Below are positions 27,420-36,307 of a stretch of DNA of 64,000 bases, one piece after another. The first letter of the stretch is position 1. Each line of letters begins with the position of its first letter. Source of the stretch: Aminobacter anthyllidis (GTDB lineage Bacteria > Pseudomonadota > Alphaproteobacteria > Rhizobiales > Rhizobiaceae); contig NZ_JAFLWW010000010.1 of assembly GCF_018555685.1 (NCBI RefSeq), forward strand, positions 124,001-188,000, given 5' to 3'. Under the pieces are notes generated by a model. The model saw only the letters and a list, made by a program, of their open reading frames with translations, made no database searches and was not told the origin of the DNA. The translations under genes and the position numbers were made by a program.

Positions 27420-29351
27420 ATGATGAAACTAGCCTTAGCGTTGGCTATGGGTATGGGGCTTGCCGTGACGGCTGCACCGGCCATGGCCGAGACAAAGAAC
27501 CCCGGCACATTCGTGTTCATGTGGACCGACGACATCCAGTCGTTCGATCCCGCCTACATCGCCAACACGCCGAGTTCGTATGGCGCGCTCAACATCTACA
27601 GCCGCCTGCTGAACTTCAACGGCTCCAAGATTTCCGAGTTCGTGCCGTCGCTGTCGACCGAGGTGCCGTCGCTCGAAAACGGCCTGATCAAGCAGGGCGA
27701 CGACGGTTCGGTGAGCTACACCTTCCCGATCCGCAAGGGAGTCTTCGCCCACAAGGTCGGCGTCAAGGGCGCCGACGGCAAGATCACCTGGGAATACTAC
27801 GACAAGCTGACGGATGCGCAGAAGGCTGCGATCGAGCCGGGCTACGGCCAGATCACGCCCGACGACGTGCGCTACTCGCTGCTGCGCGCCATTCTCCAGG
27901 GCCAGTCATGGATGTCGAACGCGATCACCGAGGTGATCACCGCCGGAAAGTACACCGACATCGCCAAGTGGGTGGAGACAGAAGGCAAGGTCAAGTCGGT
28001 CGACGAGGCCAGCCCCGAGACGCTGCGCGCGGTTTATGACCAGCTCGCATCGCAGATCGTCGTCGACGGCGACAATGTCACGCTCAAGCTGCCCAAGTCG
28101 TTCCCGGCCACGCTCGGCGTGATCGCGCTGCCCTTCGGCACCTCGGTCCTCGACAAGGAATGGGTCGCCTCGGTCGGCGGCTGGGATGGTTCGGGCGACG
28201 ACTGGAAAAAGCACTATCGCCCGGAACTCGGCGCCAACCCGCTGTTTGCCGATGAAAACGGCACCGGTCCGTTCATGCTCGAGGAGTGGGACCGCACCGA
28301 CCGCCGCATCACGCTGAAGCGCTTCGATAACTATTTCATGGGCCCGGCCAAGCTCGAGCGGGTCGTCATGCGGACCGTTCCGGAATGGACGACGCGGCGT
28401 CTGCAGCTTCTGTCCGGCGACGCCGACTTCGTCGCGGCACCGGTCGAGTTCATTGACGAGCTGAGCAAGACCGAGGGCGTCAAGGTCATCGACGGCCTGC
28501 AGAAGGTGTTCTCGCGCGGCGTCTTCTTCGCCTGGCCGCTCGACGACAACGACAACCCGGCCATCGGCAGCGGCAAGCTGGACGGTGCCGGTATTCCGCC
28601 AGACTTCTTCGGCGATATCGACGTGCGCAAGGGCTTCAACTATGCCCAGAATTACGATGCGCTGATCAACCAGGTGCTGCTCGGCAAGACTGTCCAGTCG
28701 CGCGGCCCGACCGTGCGCGGCATCATGGGCTATCGCCCGGATTCGCCTGTCTACAGCTACGATCCCGCCAAGGCCGAGGAACACTTCAAGAAGGCGTTCG
28801 GCGGCAAGCTTTGGGATGTTGGCTTCACCTTCACCGCCTATGTGACTGAAGGCAACCCGCAACTGACGGCAGCCCTGTCGGCACTGCAGATGGGCCTGTC
28901 GCGCATCAATCCGAAGTTCAAGATGCAGATCCAGGCGCTGCCCTGGGCCTCTGTTTCGGACAAGCTCAACAACCGCGAAAAGCCGGCAGCTCCGCTGACT
29001 GTCATGGGCTGGGGTCCTGACTATTCCGATCCGGGCGGCCCGCTGGGTGCGGCAAGCTACTACCTCTCGCCCACCGGTCTTGTCGGCGGCATGGCTGGGA
29101 AAGGCTACCGCGACCTGATGGCGGAGAAGTTCAAGCCGCTGCTGGATGAGGCCTGGGCCTCGAACGATCCGGCCGTTCGCGAGCCGATCTACGCCAAGCT
29201 GCAGGAGATGTCGTACGACTACGCCACCACCCAGTTCCTGTGGGAGGACTTCGGCTACGTCGTCACCCGCAGCAACATCGACGGCTATGTCGACAACATG
29301 ATCCTCTACGGCGCCTGGGACTTCTACCCGGTGACCAAGGCCAACGACTGA
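27420..29351 (+). CDS. periplasmic peptide-binding protein of ABC importer (DppA/OppA family)
   Basis: A 643-residue SBP_bac_5 protein, longer than typical DppA (about 530), as in the oligopeptide or peptidoglycan-peptide binding group. A signal peptide of about 22 residues ends at AMA-ET, and the mature protein opens with PGTFVFMWTDDIQSFDPAY. AAGGGA precedes a double ATG at 27420 and 27423; either could start. A strong hairpin follows the stop codon, before the permease genes. It should define substrate choice for the D-peptide cluster. Confidence 0.92.
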   Translation: MMKLALALAMGMGLAVTAAPAMAETKNPGTFVFMWTDDIQSFDPAYIANTPSSYGALNIYSRLLNFNGSKISEFVPSLSTEVPSLENGLIKQGDDGSVSYTFPIRKGVFAHKVGVKGADGKITWEYYDKLTDAQKAAIEPGYGQITPDDVRYSLLRAILQGQSWMSNAITEVITAGKYTDIAKWVETEGKVKSVDEASPETLRAVYDQLASQIVVDGDNVTLKLPKSFPATLGVIALPFGTSVLDKEWVASVGGWDGSGDDWKKHYRPELGANPLFADENGTGPFMLEEWDRTDRRITLKRFDNYFMGPAKLERVVMRTVPEWTTRRLQLLSGDADFVAAPVEFIDELSKTEGVKVIDGLQKVFSRGVFFAWPLDDNDNPAIGSGKLDGAGIPPDFFGDIDVRKGFNYAQNYDALINQVLLGKTVQSRGPTVRGIMGYRPDSPVYSYDPAKAEEHFKKAFGGKLWDVGFTFTAYVTEGNPQLTAALSALQMGLSRINPKFKMQIQALPWASVSDKLNNREKPAAPLTVMGWGPDYSDPGGPLGAASYYLSPTGLVGGMAGKGYRDLMAEKFKPLLDEAWASNDPAVREPIYAKLQEMSYDYATTQFLWEDFGYVVTRSNIDGYVDNMILYGAWDFYPVTKAND

Positions 29352-29360
29352 TTGGTTTCA

Positions 29361-29394
29361 GGCACGTCGGGCGGCAACGCTTGCCCGACGTGCC
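29361..29394 (+). promoter_or_regulatory. intercistronic hairpin between binding protein and permeases
   Basis: GGCACGTCGGGC and GCCCGACGTGCC pair perfectly (12 bp) around a 10-base loop. There is no T-run after it. In ABC operons such a hairpin usually protects the upstream binding-protein mRNA and lowers permease expression. Confidence 0.6.
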
Positions 29395-29433
29395 CATTGC
29401 TTCATTTCCCCTGAAATCGGAACATGTGGACCC

Positions 29434-30471
29434 GTGCTGAATTACGCGCTCAGACGACTGATGATGTTGCCCATCGTCCTGTTCGCTCTGTCCCTGATGA
29501 TCTTTGCGCTGCAGATGTCGCTCTCGCCGACGCAGCGCCTGGCGGCTTATGCGCCGTCGCCTGACTACCTCAAGGGTGGCCAGGAGAGCATCCGCAGGAT
29601 GATCGAGCAGTACGGGCTGAACGATCCTTTCTACATCCAGTACGGGCGCTGGATCGGCGGTATCCTGACCGGCAATCTCGGCTGGTCGGAGACCGCCCGC
29701 CAGCCGGTCTCGACGGCGCTGATGTCGCTGTTTCCGGCGACGCTGGAACTCGTCGTTCTCGCCTTCATTCCATGCCTGCTGCTAGCGGTTTTCCTGGGCT
29801 CCCGCGCGGGCATCTACCTCAACCGCTGGCCCGACCATGTCATCCGCATCTTCACCATCCTCGGCTGGTCGTTCCCGGTCTATGTCTTCGGCCTGCTGAT
29901 GCTGCTGATCTTCTATTCGGCGCTCGACTGGTTTCCGCCCGGCCGGCTCAGCCAGTGGGCGCAGACGATTGTCAGCTCCGGCGATTTCGTCCGCTACACC
30001 GGTGCCAATACCATCGATGCGATCCTCAACGGCAACTGGGCGGTCTTCATCGACTCGCTGCGTCATCTCGCGGCACCGGTCATCACCCTGACTTATGTCA
30101 ACGTCGCCAGCATGACCCGCGTGATGCGCACCTCGATGCTCGAGACGCTGCGCCAGGACTATGTCCGCACCGCCCGCGCCAAGGGCCTGCCGCGCCGCGT
30201 GGTGGAGCTCAAGCACGCCCGCCGCAACGCGCTGCTGCCAGTGGCGACCATCGCCGGCATGGAACTGGCCGTCATGATGGGTGGCGTCGTCATCACCGAA
30301 ACCATCTTCGACTATGCCGGTCTCGGCCAGTTTGCCGCCAAGACCGCGGCCAATCTCGATTTCCCGGCGGTCCTGGGCTTCGGCCTCTACTTCGCGGTGG
30401 TTCTCGTGGTGATGAACCTGATCGTCGACCTGATCTATCCGCTGCTCGATCCGAGGGTGAAGACGCAATGA
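29434..30471 (+). CDS. peptide ABC transporter permease (DppB-like)
   Basis: A 345-residue inner-membrane permease with six helices. The EAA loop region, DYVRTARAKGLPRRVVELKH, lies at about residues 240-260, and the typical ETIFDYAGLG segment follows. The start codon is GTG 29434, with GTGGA just upstream. Its stop overlaps the start of the next permease (ATGA). The family-typical opening MLNYALRRLMMLPIVLF supports this start. Confidence 0.93.
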   Translation: MLNYALRRLMMLPIVLFALSLMIFALQMSLSPTQRLAAYAPSPDYLKGGQESIRRMIEQYGLNDPFYIQYGRWIGGILTGNLGWSETARQPVSTALMSLFPATLELVVLAFIPCLLLAVFLGSRAGIYLNRWPDHVIRIFTILGWSFPVYVFGLLMLLIFYSALDWFPPGRLSQWAQTIVSSGDFVRYTGANTIDAILNGNWAVFIDSLRHLAAPVITLTYVNVASMTRVMRTSMLETLRQDYVRTARAKGLPRRVVELKHARRNALLPVATIAGMELAVMMGGVVITETIFDYAGLGQFAAKTAANLDFPAVLGFGLYFAVVLVVMNLIVDLIYPLLDPRVKTQ

Positions 30472-31340
30472 AGGCCCTTCGCTACCTCGCGCGCAATCCG
30501 GTCTCGCTTGTGGGTGTCCTGATCCTGCTCGCTTTCGTGCTGATCGCGATCTTCGCGCCGCTTCTGGCGCCGCCGCAGAGCTTCCAGCTGTCGCCTTACG
30601 ACACGCCGCGCGCCGGCTTTTTGGCAACGCCGATGCCGCCATCGCGTGATGCGATCTTCGGCACCACGCAGGGCCAGTACGACATCTTCTACGGCGTCGT
30701 CTGGGGCACCCGCACGGCCTTCAAGATCGGCCTTGGCGTCGTTGCGATCTCGGTGCTCGTCGGCACCATTATCGGGGCGGTTGCGGCCTATTATGGCGGG
30801 CTGATCGAGGAAGTGCTGATGCGCATCGTCGACGTGTTCATGGCGGTGCCGTTCCTGATCGCCGCGATGGTGCTGACGGCACTGCTCGGCAAGGGCATCT
30901 GGCCGATCACGATTGCGCTGACGACATTCGGCTGGATGAGTTACGCCCGCATCGTGCGCAGCGAAATCCTGAGGATCCGCGAGATGGACTACATCCACGC
31001 GGCCAGGAGCTATGGCGCCAGCGACCTCCGGCTGATCGTGCTGCACATCCTGCCCAATGCGATGTTCCCGGTGCTGGTGCTAGCGACAATGGCGACCGGC
31101 TCGATGGTGCTGTCGGCATCGGCCCTGAGTTTCCTCGGCGTCGGTACCGAGGAAGGCTACGCCGACTGGGGCCAGTTCATCGCCTATTCGCGCAACTGGA
31201 TCGTCGGCCAGCCCGGCAACCCGTTCCAGTTCTGGTACACGCTGGCCTTCCCGGGTGCTGCCGTCTTCCTCTTCGTCTTGTCGTGGAATCTCGTCGGAGA
31301 CGCGCTGCGCGACATGCTCGACCCCCGACATTCCCACTGA
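30468..31340 (+). CDS. peptide ABC transporter permease (DppC-like)
   Basis: A 290-residue permease pairing with the DppB-like protein. The N-terminal LARNPVSLVGVLILLAFVL helix is typical of DppC. The EAA loop MDYIHAARSYGASDLRLIVL lies near residue 180, and the C-terminus ends LVGDALRDMLDPR. The ATG at 30468 overlaps the previous stop. It is followed after 37 bases by the serine hydrolase gene, so transporter and hydrolases form one operon. Confidence 0.94.
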   Translation: MKALRYLARNPVSLVGVLILLAFVLIAIFAPLLAPPQSFQLSPYDTPRAGFLATPMPPSRDAIFGTTQGQYDIFYGVVWGTRTAFKIGLGVVAISVLVGTIIGAVAAYYGGLIEEVLMRIVDVFMAVPFLIAAMVLTALLGKGIWPITIALTTFGWMSYARIVRSEILRIREMDYIHAARSYGASDLRLIVLHILPNAMFPVLVLATMATGSMVLSASALSFLGVGTEEGYADWGQFIAYSRNWIVGQPGNPFQFWYTLAFPGAAVFLFVLSWNLVGDALRDMLDPRHSH

Positions 31341-31377
31341 GACCTCCCCCATTTTTTGAGATCTAGGAGCATTTGCC

Positions 31378-33054
31378 ATGCCTTCCCTGTCCGCCGCTTC
31401 GATCGAGCTGTTCGAGGACCTGATCCGCTACGAGGTCGAGGACAAGGCGATCCCATCGATCTCCTATGCGCTCGTCGACCGCGACGGCGTGCTGGCCCAG
31501 GGCCACATCCAGCGTAACGATCGTCACTTCGACATGCGCGAAGACACCTGCTTCCGCATCGGCTCGATCACCAAGACCTTCACCTCGCTGGCGCTGATGC
31601 AGCTGGCTGAAAAGGGGCTGGTCGACCTCGATGCTGACGTCTCGACCTACCTGCCCGGCTTCCACCCGATCAACCCGTTCGCCGGCGCCGAGGGCGGGCC
31701 CAATGGCTCGGTCATCAGCCTGCGCAAGCTTTTGACACATACGGCCGGCCTCGTGCGCGAGCCGAAGAGCGGCCATTATCTCGACGCGACCCGTCCGCCG
31801 CTCGAGGATACGGTCAACGAGCTGGCGAGCTCGACGCTGAAGCAGGACCCGAGCATCGGCATCATGCATTATTCCAATGCCGGCATCGCCGTCGTCGGCA
31901 GGGTCATCGAGGTGGTGACGGGCCAGAGCTATTCCGACTATGTCGCCGAAAACATTATGAAGCCGCTCGGCATGAACCAGTCGTCCTGCGGCATGGCATC
32001 AGGCATCCGCGAGCGCCTTGCGCCGGCCGACATGTGGACGCTGGACGGCGACACGCCGGCGCCGGTGTTCAGCCTCGGCGGCTCGCCGGCCGGCAACATC
32101 TTCTCCACCACCGGCGACATGGCACGCTATGTCCAGTGCCTGCTGCGCGGCGGCTTCGACGCCGAGGGCAACTCGATCGTCTCGCCGGCTTCGCTGCGCG
32201 AGATGTGGAGGCCCTTCGGCAAGCGCCCCGACAGCCTGGACAAGTCGATGGCCGGCTACGGGCTGTGCTTCGGCGCCGGCGAAGTCGATGGCTGGGAGTC
32301 GGTCGGCCATGGCGGCGCTGTCTACGGCTATGCCTCGCACATGCTGCTCCTGCCTGGCGCGGGCATCGGCGTGCTGGTCTTTGCGACGCTCGATTTCGCC
32401 AACCAGATCGCTTCGCGGCTGGGCATCGACGGCCTGCGCATCGCGCTTTCAGAACGCAAGATGGGCAAGGCGCTGGAGCGCACACAGCGCCCGCCGGTCA
32501 TTGCCGACGAGCAGTTCAAGACCTTGCCCGGCTACTACCGCGATGACGCCACCAAGGAGGTCGTCGAGGTCAAGGCCAAGGCCGGCAAGCTCTATCTGAT
32601 GGGCGATGGCGTGCCGCTGCAGATCCGCCCCGTGGCCGGCAAGGATTTCGTCATCGACGGCCGCATCTACGGGCGCGGCGCCGGATATGCCCACATGAAC
32701 CTGTCCTTCCCCGAGCCGGGCAAGCTGGTCTGGAAGGACGCAAGCTGGACGCGCATCGAAGCGCCGGCCGACGAGACGGTGCCCGACGAGATCAAGCCGC
32801 ATCTCGGCGAATACGGTCCGGATTTCAACATCACCTACCTGACCTACAGCCATGGCGGGCTGAAGTGCCTGATCGAGTATTTCTGCACCCACACGTGCGA
32901 GCCAGTCGAGGAAGGGCGCTTCCGCATGCATGGCAAGCTCTATGAAGACGAGATCCTGGAGCTGGATGCCATCGACGGCAATGGCAAGCGCGGCATCCGT
33001 GTCGGTCCGATGTTCCTCGAGCGCCGCGCATCCTCCCAGGCGGCAGCGGCCTGA
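31378..33054 (+). CDS. serine hydrolase, beta-lactamase / D-aminopeptidase (S12) family
   Basis: A 558-residue serine hydrolase with the penicillin-recognising fold. The nucleophile motif is SITK (Ser 63, Lys 66), followed by a YSN motif in HYSNAGIAVVG and an HGG third motif in GHGGAVYGYA near residue 305. After residue 380 a C-terminal beta-rich domain resembles the extra domains of D-aminopeptidase-type S12 enzymes. No signal peptide is seen, so it should act in the cytoplasm on imported peptides with D-residues. GGAG precedes ATG 31378. A cytoplasmic esterase is the alternative. Confidence 0.84.
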   Translation: MPSLSAASIELFEDLIRYEVEDKAIPSISYALVDRDGVLAQGHIQRNDRHFDMREDTCFRIGSITKTFTSLALMQLAEKGLVDLDADVSTYLPGFHPINPFAGAEGGPNGSVISLRKLLTHTAGLVREPKSGHYLDATRPPLEDTVNELASSTLKQDPSIGIMHYSNAGIAVVGRVIEVVTGQSYSDYVAENIMKPLGMNQSSCGMASGIRERLAPADMWTLDGDTPAPVFSLGGSPAGNIFSTTGDMARYVQCLLRGGFDAEGNSIVSPASLREMWRPFGKRPDSLDKSMAGYGLCFGAGEVDGWESVGHGGAVYGYASHMLLLPGAGIGVLVFATLDFANQIASRLGIDGLRIALSERKMGKALERTQRPPVIADEQFKTLPGYYRDDATKEVVEVKAKAGKLYLMGDGVPLQIRPVAGKDFVIDGRIYGRGAGYAHMNLSFPEPGKLVWKDASWTRIEAPADETVPDEIKPHLGEYGPDFNITYLTYSHGGLKCLIEYFCTHTCEPVEEGRFRMHGKLYEDEILELDAIDGNGKRGIRVGPMFLERRASSQAAAA

Positions 33055-33062
33055 GCAGCAGC

Positions 33063-34154
33063 ATGACCGTCCCCTTCAAGATGGAATCGCCCATCGGCGC
33101 CCGCATGGTCATTGGCGGGCGCGAGGTCGATTATTACTGCGGCACCTCCTACTTCTGCCTGCACGGCCACCCCGAAGTGATCGAGGCCGCCTGCACTGCT
33201 ACCAGGCAGTATGGCATGGGGCCGGGCACGCTGGCCCACATGCAGGTCTATGCCGACCTGCAGGAGCGGCTGCGGGAGTGGTTCGGCACCGAGGAGGTCG
33301 TATACATGATCTCGGGCTACACCAGCCCGATGGTGCTGCTGCAAGGGCTGCGCGAGGATTTCGACGTCATCTTCATCGACGCCGCGACGCATTACAGCAC
33401 CCGCGATGCGATACCGACGCTTGGCAAGCCGGTGCACGAATTCCGTCACGCCGATGCCGGCGACCTTGCCGAGCAGTTGGCGCGCCACGTCACCGCAAAA
33501 CAGCGGCCGGCGGTGTTGACCGATGGGGTGTTCCCGTCGTCTGGCCGCTTGGCGCCGCTGAACGACTACCGGCAGGCGATGGCTCCCTACGAGGGCGCGT
33601 TGCTGTGCATCGACGATTCCCACGGCGTCGGCGTGCTGGGCGAAACAGGGCGCGGCTCGCTGCAGCATGCCGGGCTCGAGGGCGAAGGTAACTTCCTCGC
33701 CGGCACGATGAGCAAGGCGTTTGGCGCTTTGGGCGGTGTCGTCCCGGGTGATGCCGCGCTTGCCGCAAAGATCGCGCGCAACGCGATGATCATGCGCGGC
33801 GCCTCGCCGGCACCGCCCGGACTGGCGGCTGCCGCCGCCGCTTCGTTGCGGATACTGCAGACGACGGACAGGCGTGCACGGCTGGCGCGCAATGTCGGCC
33901 ACATGCGCAACGGCCTGCGCGGCCTCGGCTTCGAGGTCGCCGACACGCCGGTGCCGATCGTCACCATCAAGGGCGTCACCGACCTCGAGCTGTTGCGCGA
34001 CCGTCTTGCCGAGCGCGACATCATCGTCAGGGTCCAGCAGCCGGGCGGCTATTCCGACGCGTCCGACGTGCCGAGCATGCGGCTGGCGGTGTTTTCCGAG
34101 CATTCTCCAGGCCAGATCGACAGGCTGTTGTCGTCGATGTCCGAGCTTCTGTAA
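33063..34154 (+). CDS. PLP-dependent alpha-oxoamine synthase-like enzyme
   Basis: A 363-residue fold-type I PLP enzyme related to 8-amino-7-oxononanoate synthase and 2-amino-3-ketobutyrate CoA ligase. The cofactor motif CIDDSHGVGVLGETGRG and the PLP Lys in GTMSKAFGALGG are visible. It is somewhat shorter than the 390-400 residue biosynthetic enzymes and lacks part of the N-terminal arm. No biotin or threonine degradation gene is near. It starts 8 bases after the serine hydrolase. It may act on an amino acid freed from the imported peptide; the reaction is unknown. Confidence 0.8.
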   Translation: MTVPFKMESPIGARMVIGGREVDYYCGTSYFCLHGHPEVIEAACTATRQYGMGPGTLAHMQVYADLQERLREWFGTEEVVYMISGYTSPMVLLQGLREDFDVIFIDAATHYSTRDAIPTLGKPVHEFRHADAGDLAEQLARHVTAKQRPAVLTDGVFPSSGRLAPLNDYRQAMAPYEGALLCIDDSHGVGVLGETGRGSLQHAGLEGEGNFLAGTMSKAFGALGGVVPGDAALAAKIARNAMIMRGASPAPPGLAAAAAASLRILQTTDRRARLARNVGHMRNGLRGLGFEVADTPVPIVTIKGVTDLELLRDRLAERDIIVRVQQPGGYSDASDVPSMRLAVFSEHSPGQIDRLLSSMSELL

Positions 34155-34172
34155 AAACCGTAGGAAACGATC

Positions 34173-34970
34173 ATGAAAGTTTTCATCAGCGCCGATATCG
34201 AAGGCACCGCCGGCATCACCGTCTGGGACGAGGCCCGCAAGGGGCATGCCGCCTATGACGAGTTCCGTGAATACATGACCGACGAGCTGGTGGCGGCGTG
34301 CGAGGGCGCGAAAGCCGCCGGTGCCAAGGAAGTGCTGGTCAAGGACGCGCATTCCACCGGGCGCAACCTGATCCTGTCGAAGCTGCCGGCCTATGTCAGC
34401 ATCATCAGGGACTGGAGCGGCCACCCTGATATGATGATGTTCGGCATCGACGACAGCTTTTCGGCAACACTCTACACCGGCTACCACAACAAGGCCGGCA
34501 CCGACACAAATCCACTGGCGCATACGCTGACCGGCACGGTGTCGCGGCTTTTGATCAATGGTGAGGTGGCGTCCGAATACACGCTCAATGCGCTGTGCGC
34601 CGCGCGCTATGGCGTGCCTTCGGCGTTCCTTGCGGGCGATGCCGGCATGTGCGCCGAGGCCAAGCTGCTTGTGCCGCGCATCGGCACCGTGGCGACCAGC
34701 GAGGGCTTTGGCCCGGCGACCAGGTCGCTGACGCCGAAAGCCTCGGTCGCGGCGATCCGCGCCGGCGTCGAGGAGGCGCTGTCGCGCGACCTCAAGGCCT
34801 GCCTGCCGAAGCTCGCCGACAGCTTCGAGCTGGTCGTCGAATACACCACCCCGATCGAGGCCTATCGGGGCAGCTGGTATCCCGGCGTCGAGCATCCGGC
34901 CCCGCGCACGCTGCGCTTCCGCGCCAAGGATTTCTTCGAGATCCAGCGCGCCATCCGCTTCATCGTGTAG
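34173..34970 (+). CDS. M55-family D-aminopeptidase (DppA type)
   Basis: A zinc D-aminopeptidase homologous to Bacillus subtilis DppA, which cleaves D-Ala-containing peptides. The 265-residue protein keeps the metal ligands in the expected order: Asp8 and Glu10 in ISADIEGTAG, His60 in VKDAHSTGRN, His105 in YTGYHNKAGT, and Glu131 or Glu135 in INGEVASEYT. No signal peptide is present. It is the last gene of the peptide importer operon, which supports uptake and cytoplasmic breakdown of D-amino acid peptides. Confidence 0.93.
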   Translation: MKVFISADIEGTAGITVWDEARKGHAAYDEFREYMTDELVAACEGAKAAGAKEVLVKDAHSTGRNLILSKLPAYVSIIRDWSGHPDMMMFGIDDSFSATLYTGYHNKAGTDTNPLAHTLTGTVSRLLINGEVASEYTLNALCAARYGVPSAFLAGDAGMCAEAKLLVPRIGTVATSEGFGPATRSLTPKASVAAIRAGVEEALSRDLKACLPKLADSFELVVEYTTPIEAYRGSWYPGVEHPAPRTLRFRAKDFFEIQRAIRFIV

Positions 34971-34990
34971 CGGGTCGCTGGAACGACCGG

Positions 34991-36073
34991 CTACGGCCGG
35001 CGCTGCCTGAACGGGCGCGTCAGCCGCTTCGCCGCGGCCTCCATAGTCCGGCCCGGAGCGAGCGGCAAGCATTGTGCGTAGAGTGCAAGTTTGCTGCGCA
35101 TGCCGCCCGGCGGATTGCGGAGCATGCGGGAGACGACGATCTTGCCGAGCCGGCGCCGGTCCTCGGCATCGGCGGCGCGCGCAAAGGGCTGCTCGGCCTT
35201 CAGGAACGCCTTCAGTACCGTCAACATCTTAGCATAAGCAGCAGTCCGCCGCTCTTTGGCGATATCGCCACCGTTGAGGAAGTTGGCGATCTCGAGCGCC
35301 AGCGCATCGTCATAGAGGTCGTATGTCAGACCGATCCTTGGCCACAGCGCTTCACGGATGCGATGCGTGCGGTTGCGCGGCCTGACGGCGTTGGTGGCTG
35401 TCAGGCCTTGCGAATTGATGCGGTAGCGAGTCAACGGCTCGGCGAGGTTGCGCATGCGGCAATGCGGCAGCATCTCGAACCACAGATAATGATCCTGTGA
35501 GACGAGCTCTTCCGGCCTGTAGCGTCCTGCTGACTCGTAGCAGCTGCGGCGAAAGGCGACCGTCGAATGATAGAACGGACACTGGAACAGGATCGTCCAG
35601 CGCACGTCGACATCGGTCAGCGGCATGGGGCGCACCTGCAGTGCCCGGCCGTTTTCGTCGATCAACGTCACGGCGCTGCCAACCAGCCCGAGCTCGGGAT
35701 CTTCATCGAGGGCCGCCACCAAGCGCCCGATGCGATCCGGCTCGGAAATGTCGTCGGCGTCGAGCCTTACGATGATGTCGGCGCGCGAGGCTTCGATGCC
35801 GCGATTGGCCGCGGCGGCAGTGCCGATGTTGGTCGGATTGATCACCAGGCGGATGCGGGGATCGCGACGGGCGACGCTGTCGAACAGCTCCGTCTGGCCG
35901 GTACCGTCGTCGACGACGACGAGTTCAAGGTCACGAAAATCCTGGGCGAGGACGCTATCGACCGCAGCATCGAAAAAGCGCAGGTCGTTGTAGACGGTCA
36001 TCACCACGGACACGCGCGGGCCGGTGTCGCTGTCCTGGGCCGATTGGTTGGCAAGGGCGTAAGGCTGGGTCAT
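34991..36073 (-). CDS. family 2 glycosyltransferase
   Basis: A 360-residue GT-A-fold glycosyltransferase. It starts its catalytic domain at VSVVMTVYNDLRFFDAAVDS, has the nucleotide-sugar VVVDDGT, and the DxD-type RLDADDISEPDRI near residue 95. The C-terminal third is helical and probably cytoplasmic. No membrane helix is evident. ATG 36073 starts just before the domain; a longer frame upstream is not convincing. It is isolated, with no polysaccharide genes beside it, so the acceptor is unknown. Confidence 0.87.
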   Translation of the reverse strand: MTQPYALANQSAQDSDTGPRVSVVMTVYNDLRFFDAAVDSVLAQDFRDLELVVVDDGTGQTELFDSVARRDPRIRLVINPTNIGTAAAANRGIEASRADIIVRLDADDISEPDRIGRLVAALDEDPELGLVGSAVTLIDENGRALQVRPMPLTDVDVRWTILFQCPFYHSTVAFRRSCYESAGRYRPEELVSQDHYLWFEMLPHCRMRNLAEPLTRYRINSQGLTATNAVRPRNRTHRIREALWPRIGLTYDLYDDALALEIANFLNGGDIAKERRTAAYAKMLTVLKAFLKAEQPFARAADAEDRRRLGKIVVSRMLRNPPGGMRSKLALYAQCLPLAPGRTMEAAAKRLTRPFRQRRP

Positions 36074-36199
36074 ACCGCGGCACCATATCCCGGCTCTTTC
36101 ACATTTCACAACCTGCGGCGGCAAGGCGGCGATGGTACGTGAATAGCCCAAGAGGTCGCGCGAAAACGCCTGTCCGCCTCAGGATGCGGCAGATTATGA

Positions 36200-36229
36200 T
36201 GTGCGTTGCACAACATTTGGAGTTGCACC
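36200..36229. promoter_or_regulatory. putative operator upstream of the PotD-type operon
   Basis: TGTGC-GTT-GCACA at 36200-36212 is a perfect dyad. The heptamer GTTGCAC recurs 18 bases later at 36223-36229, on the same DNA face after nearly two turns. It lies about 80-110 bases before the binding-protein start. No regulator gene is adjacent, so the protein that reads it is unknown. Confidence 0.35.
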
Positions 36230-36307
36230 TTAGCTGTCACGAAAATAGGCTGAATTGTCCCTCCGTGCGCCCCTAGGTGCCAGGGCGTCAAACAACAGAG
36301 GCTTTCC

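Noticed and set aside
32940-35072. Minus-strand frame of 710 codons opposite the PLP enzyme and M55 genes
   Set aside because: It is antisense to two genes with intact active sites and has shadow-like composition.
36074-36307. Purine or polyamine riboswitch before the PotD-type operon
   Set aside because: I could not find the conserved junction sequences of a known riboswitch class; only short DNA-type dyads are present.
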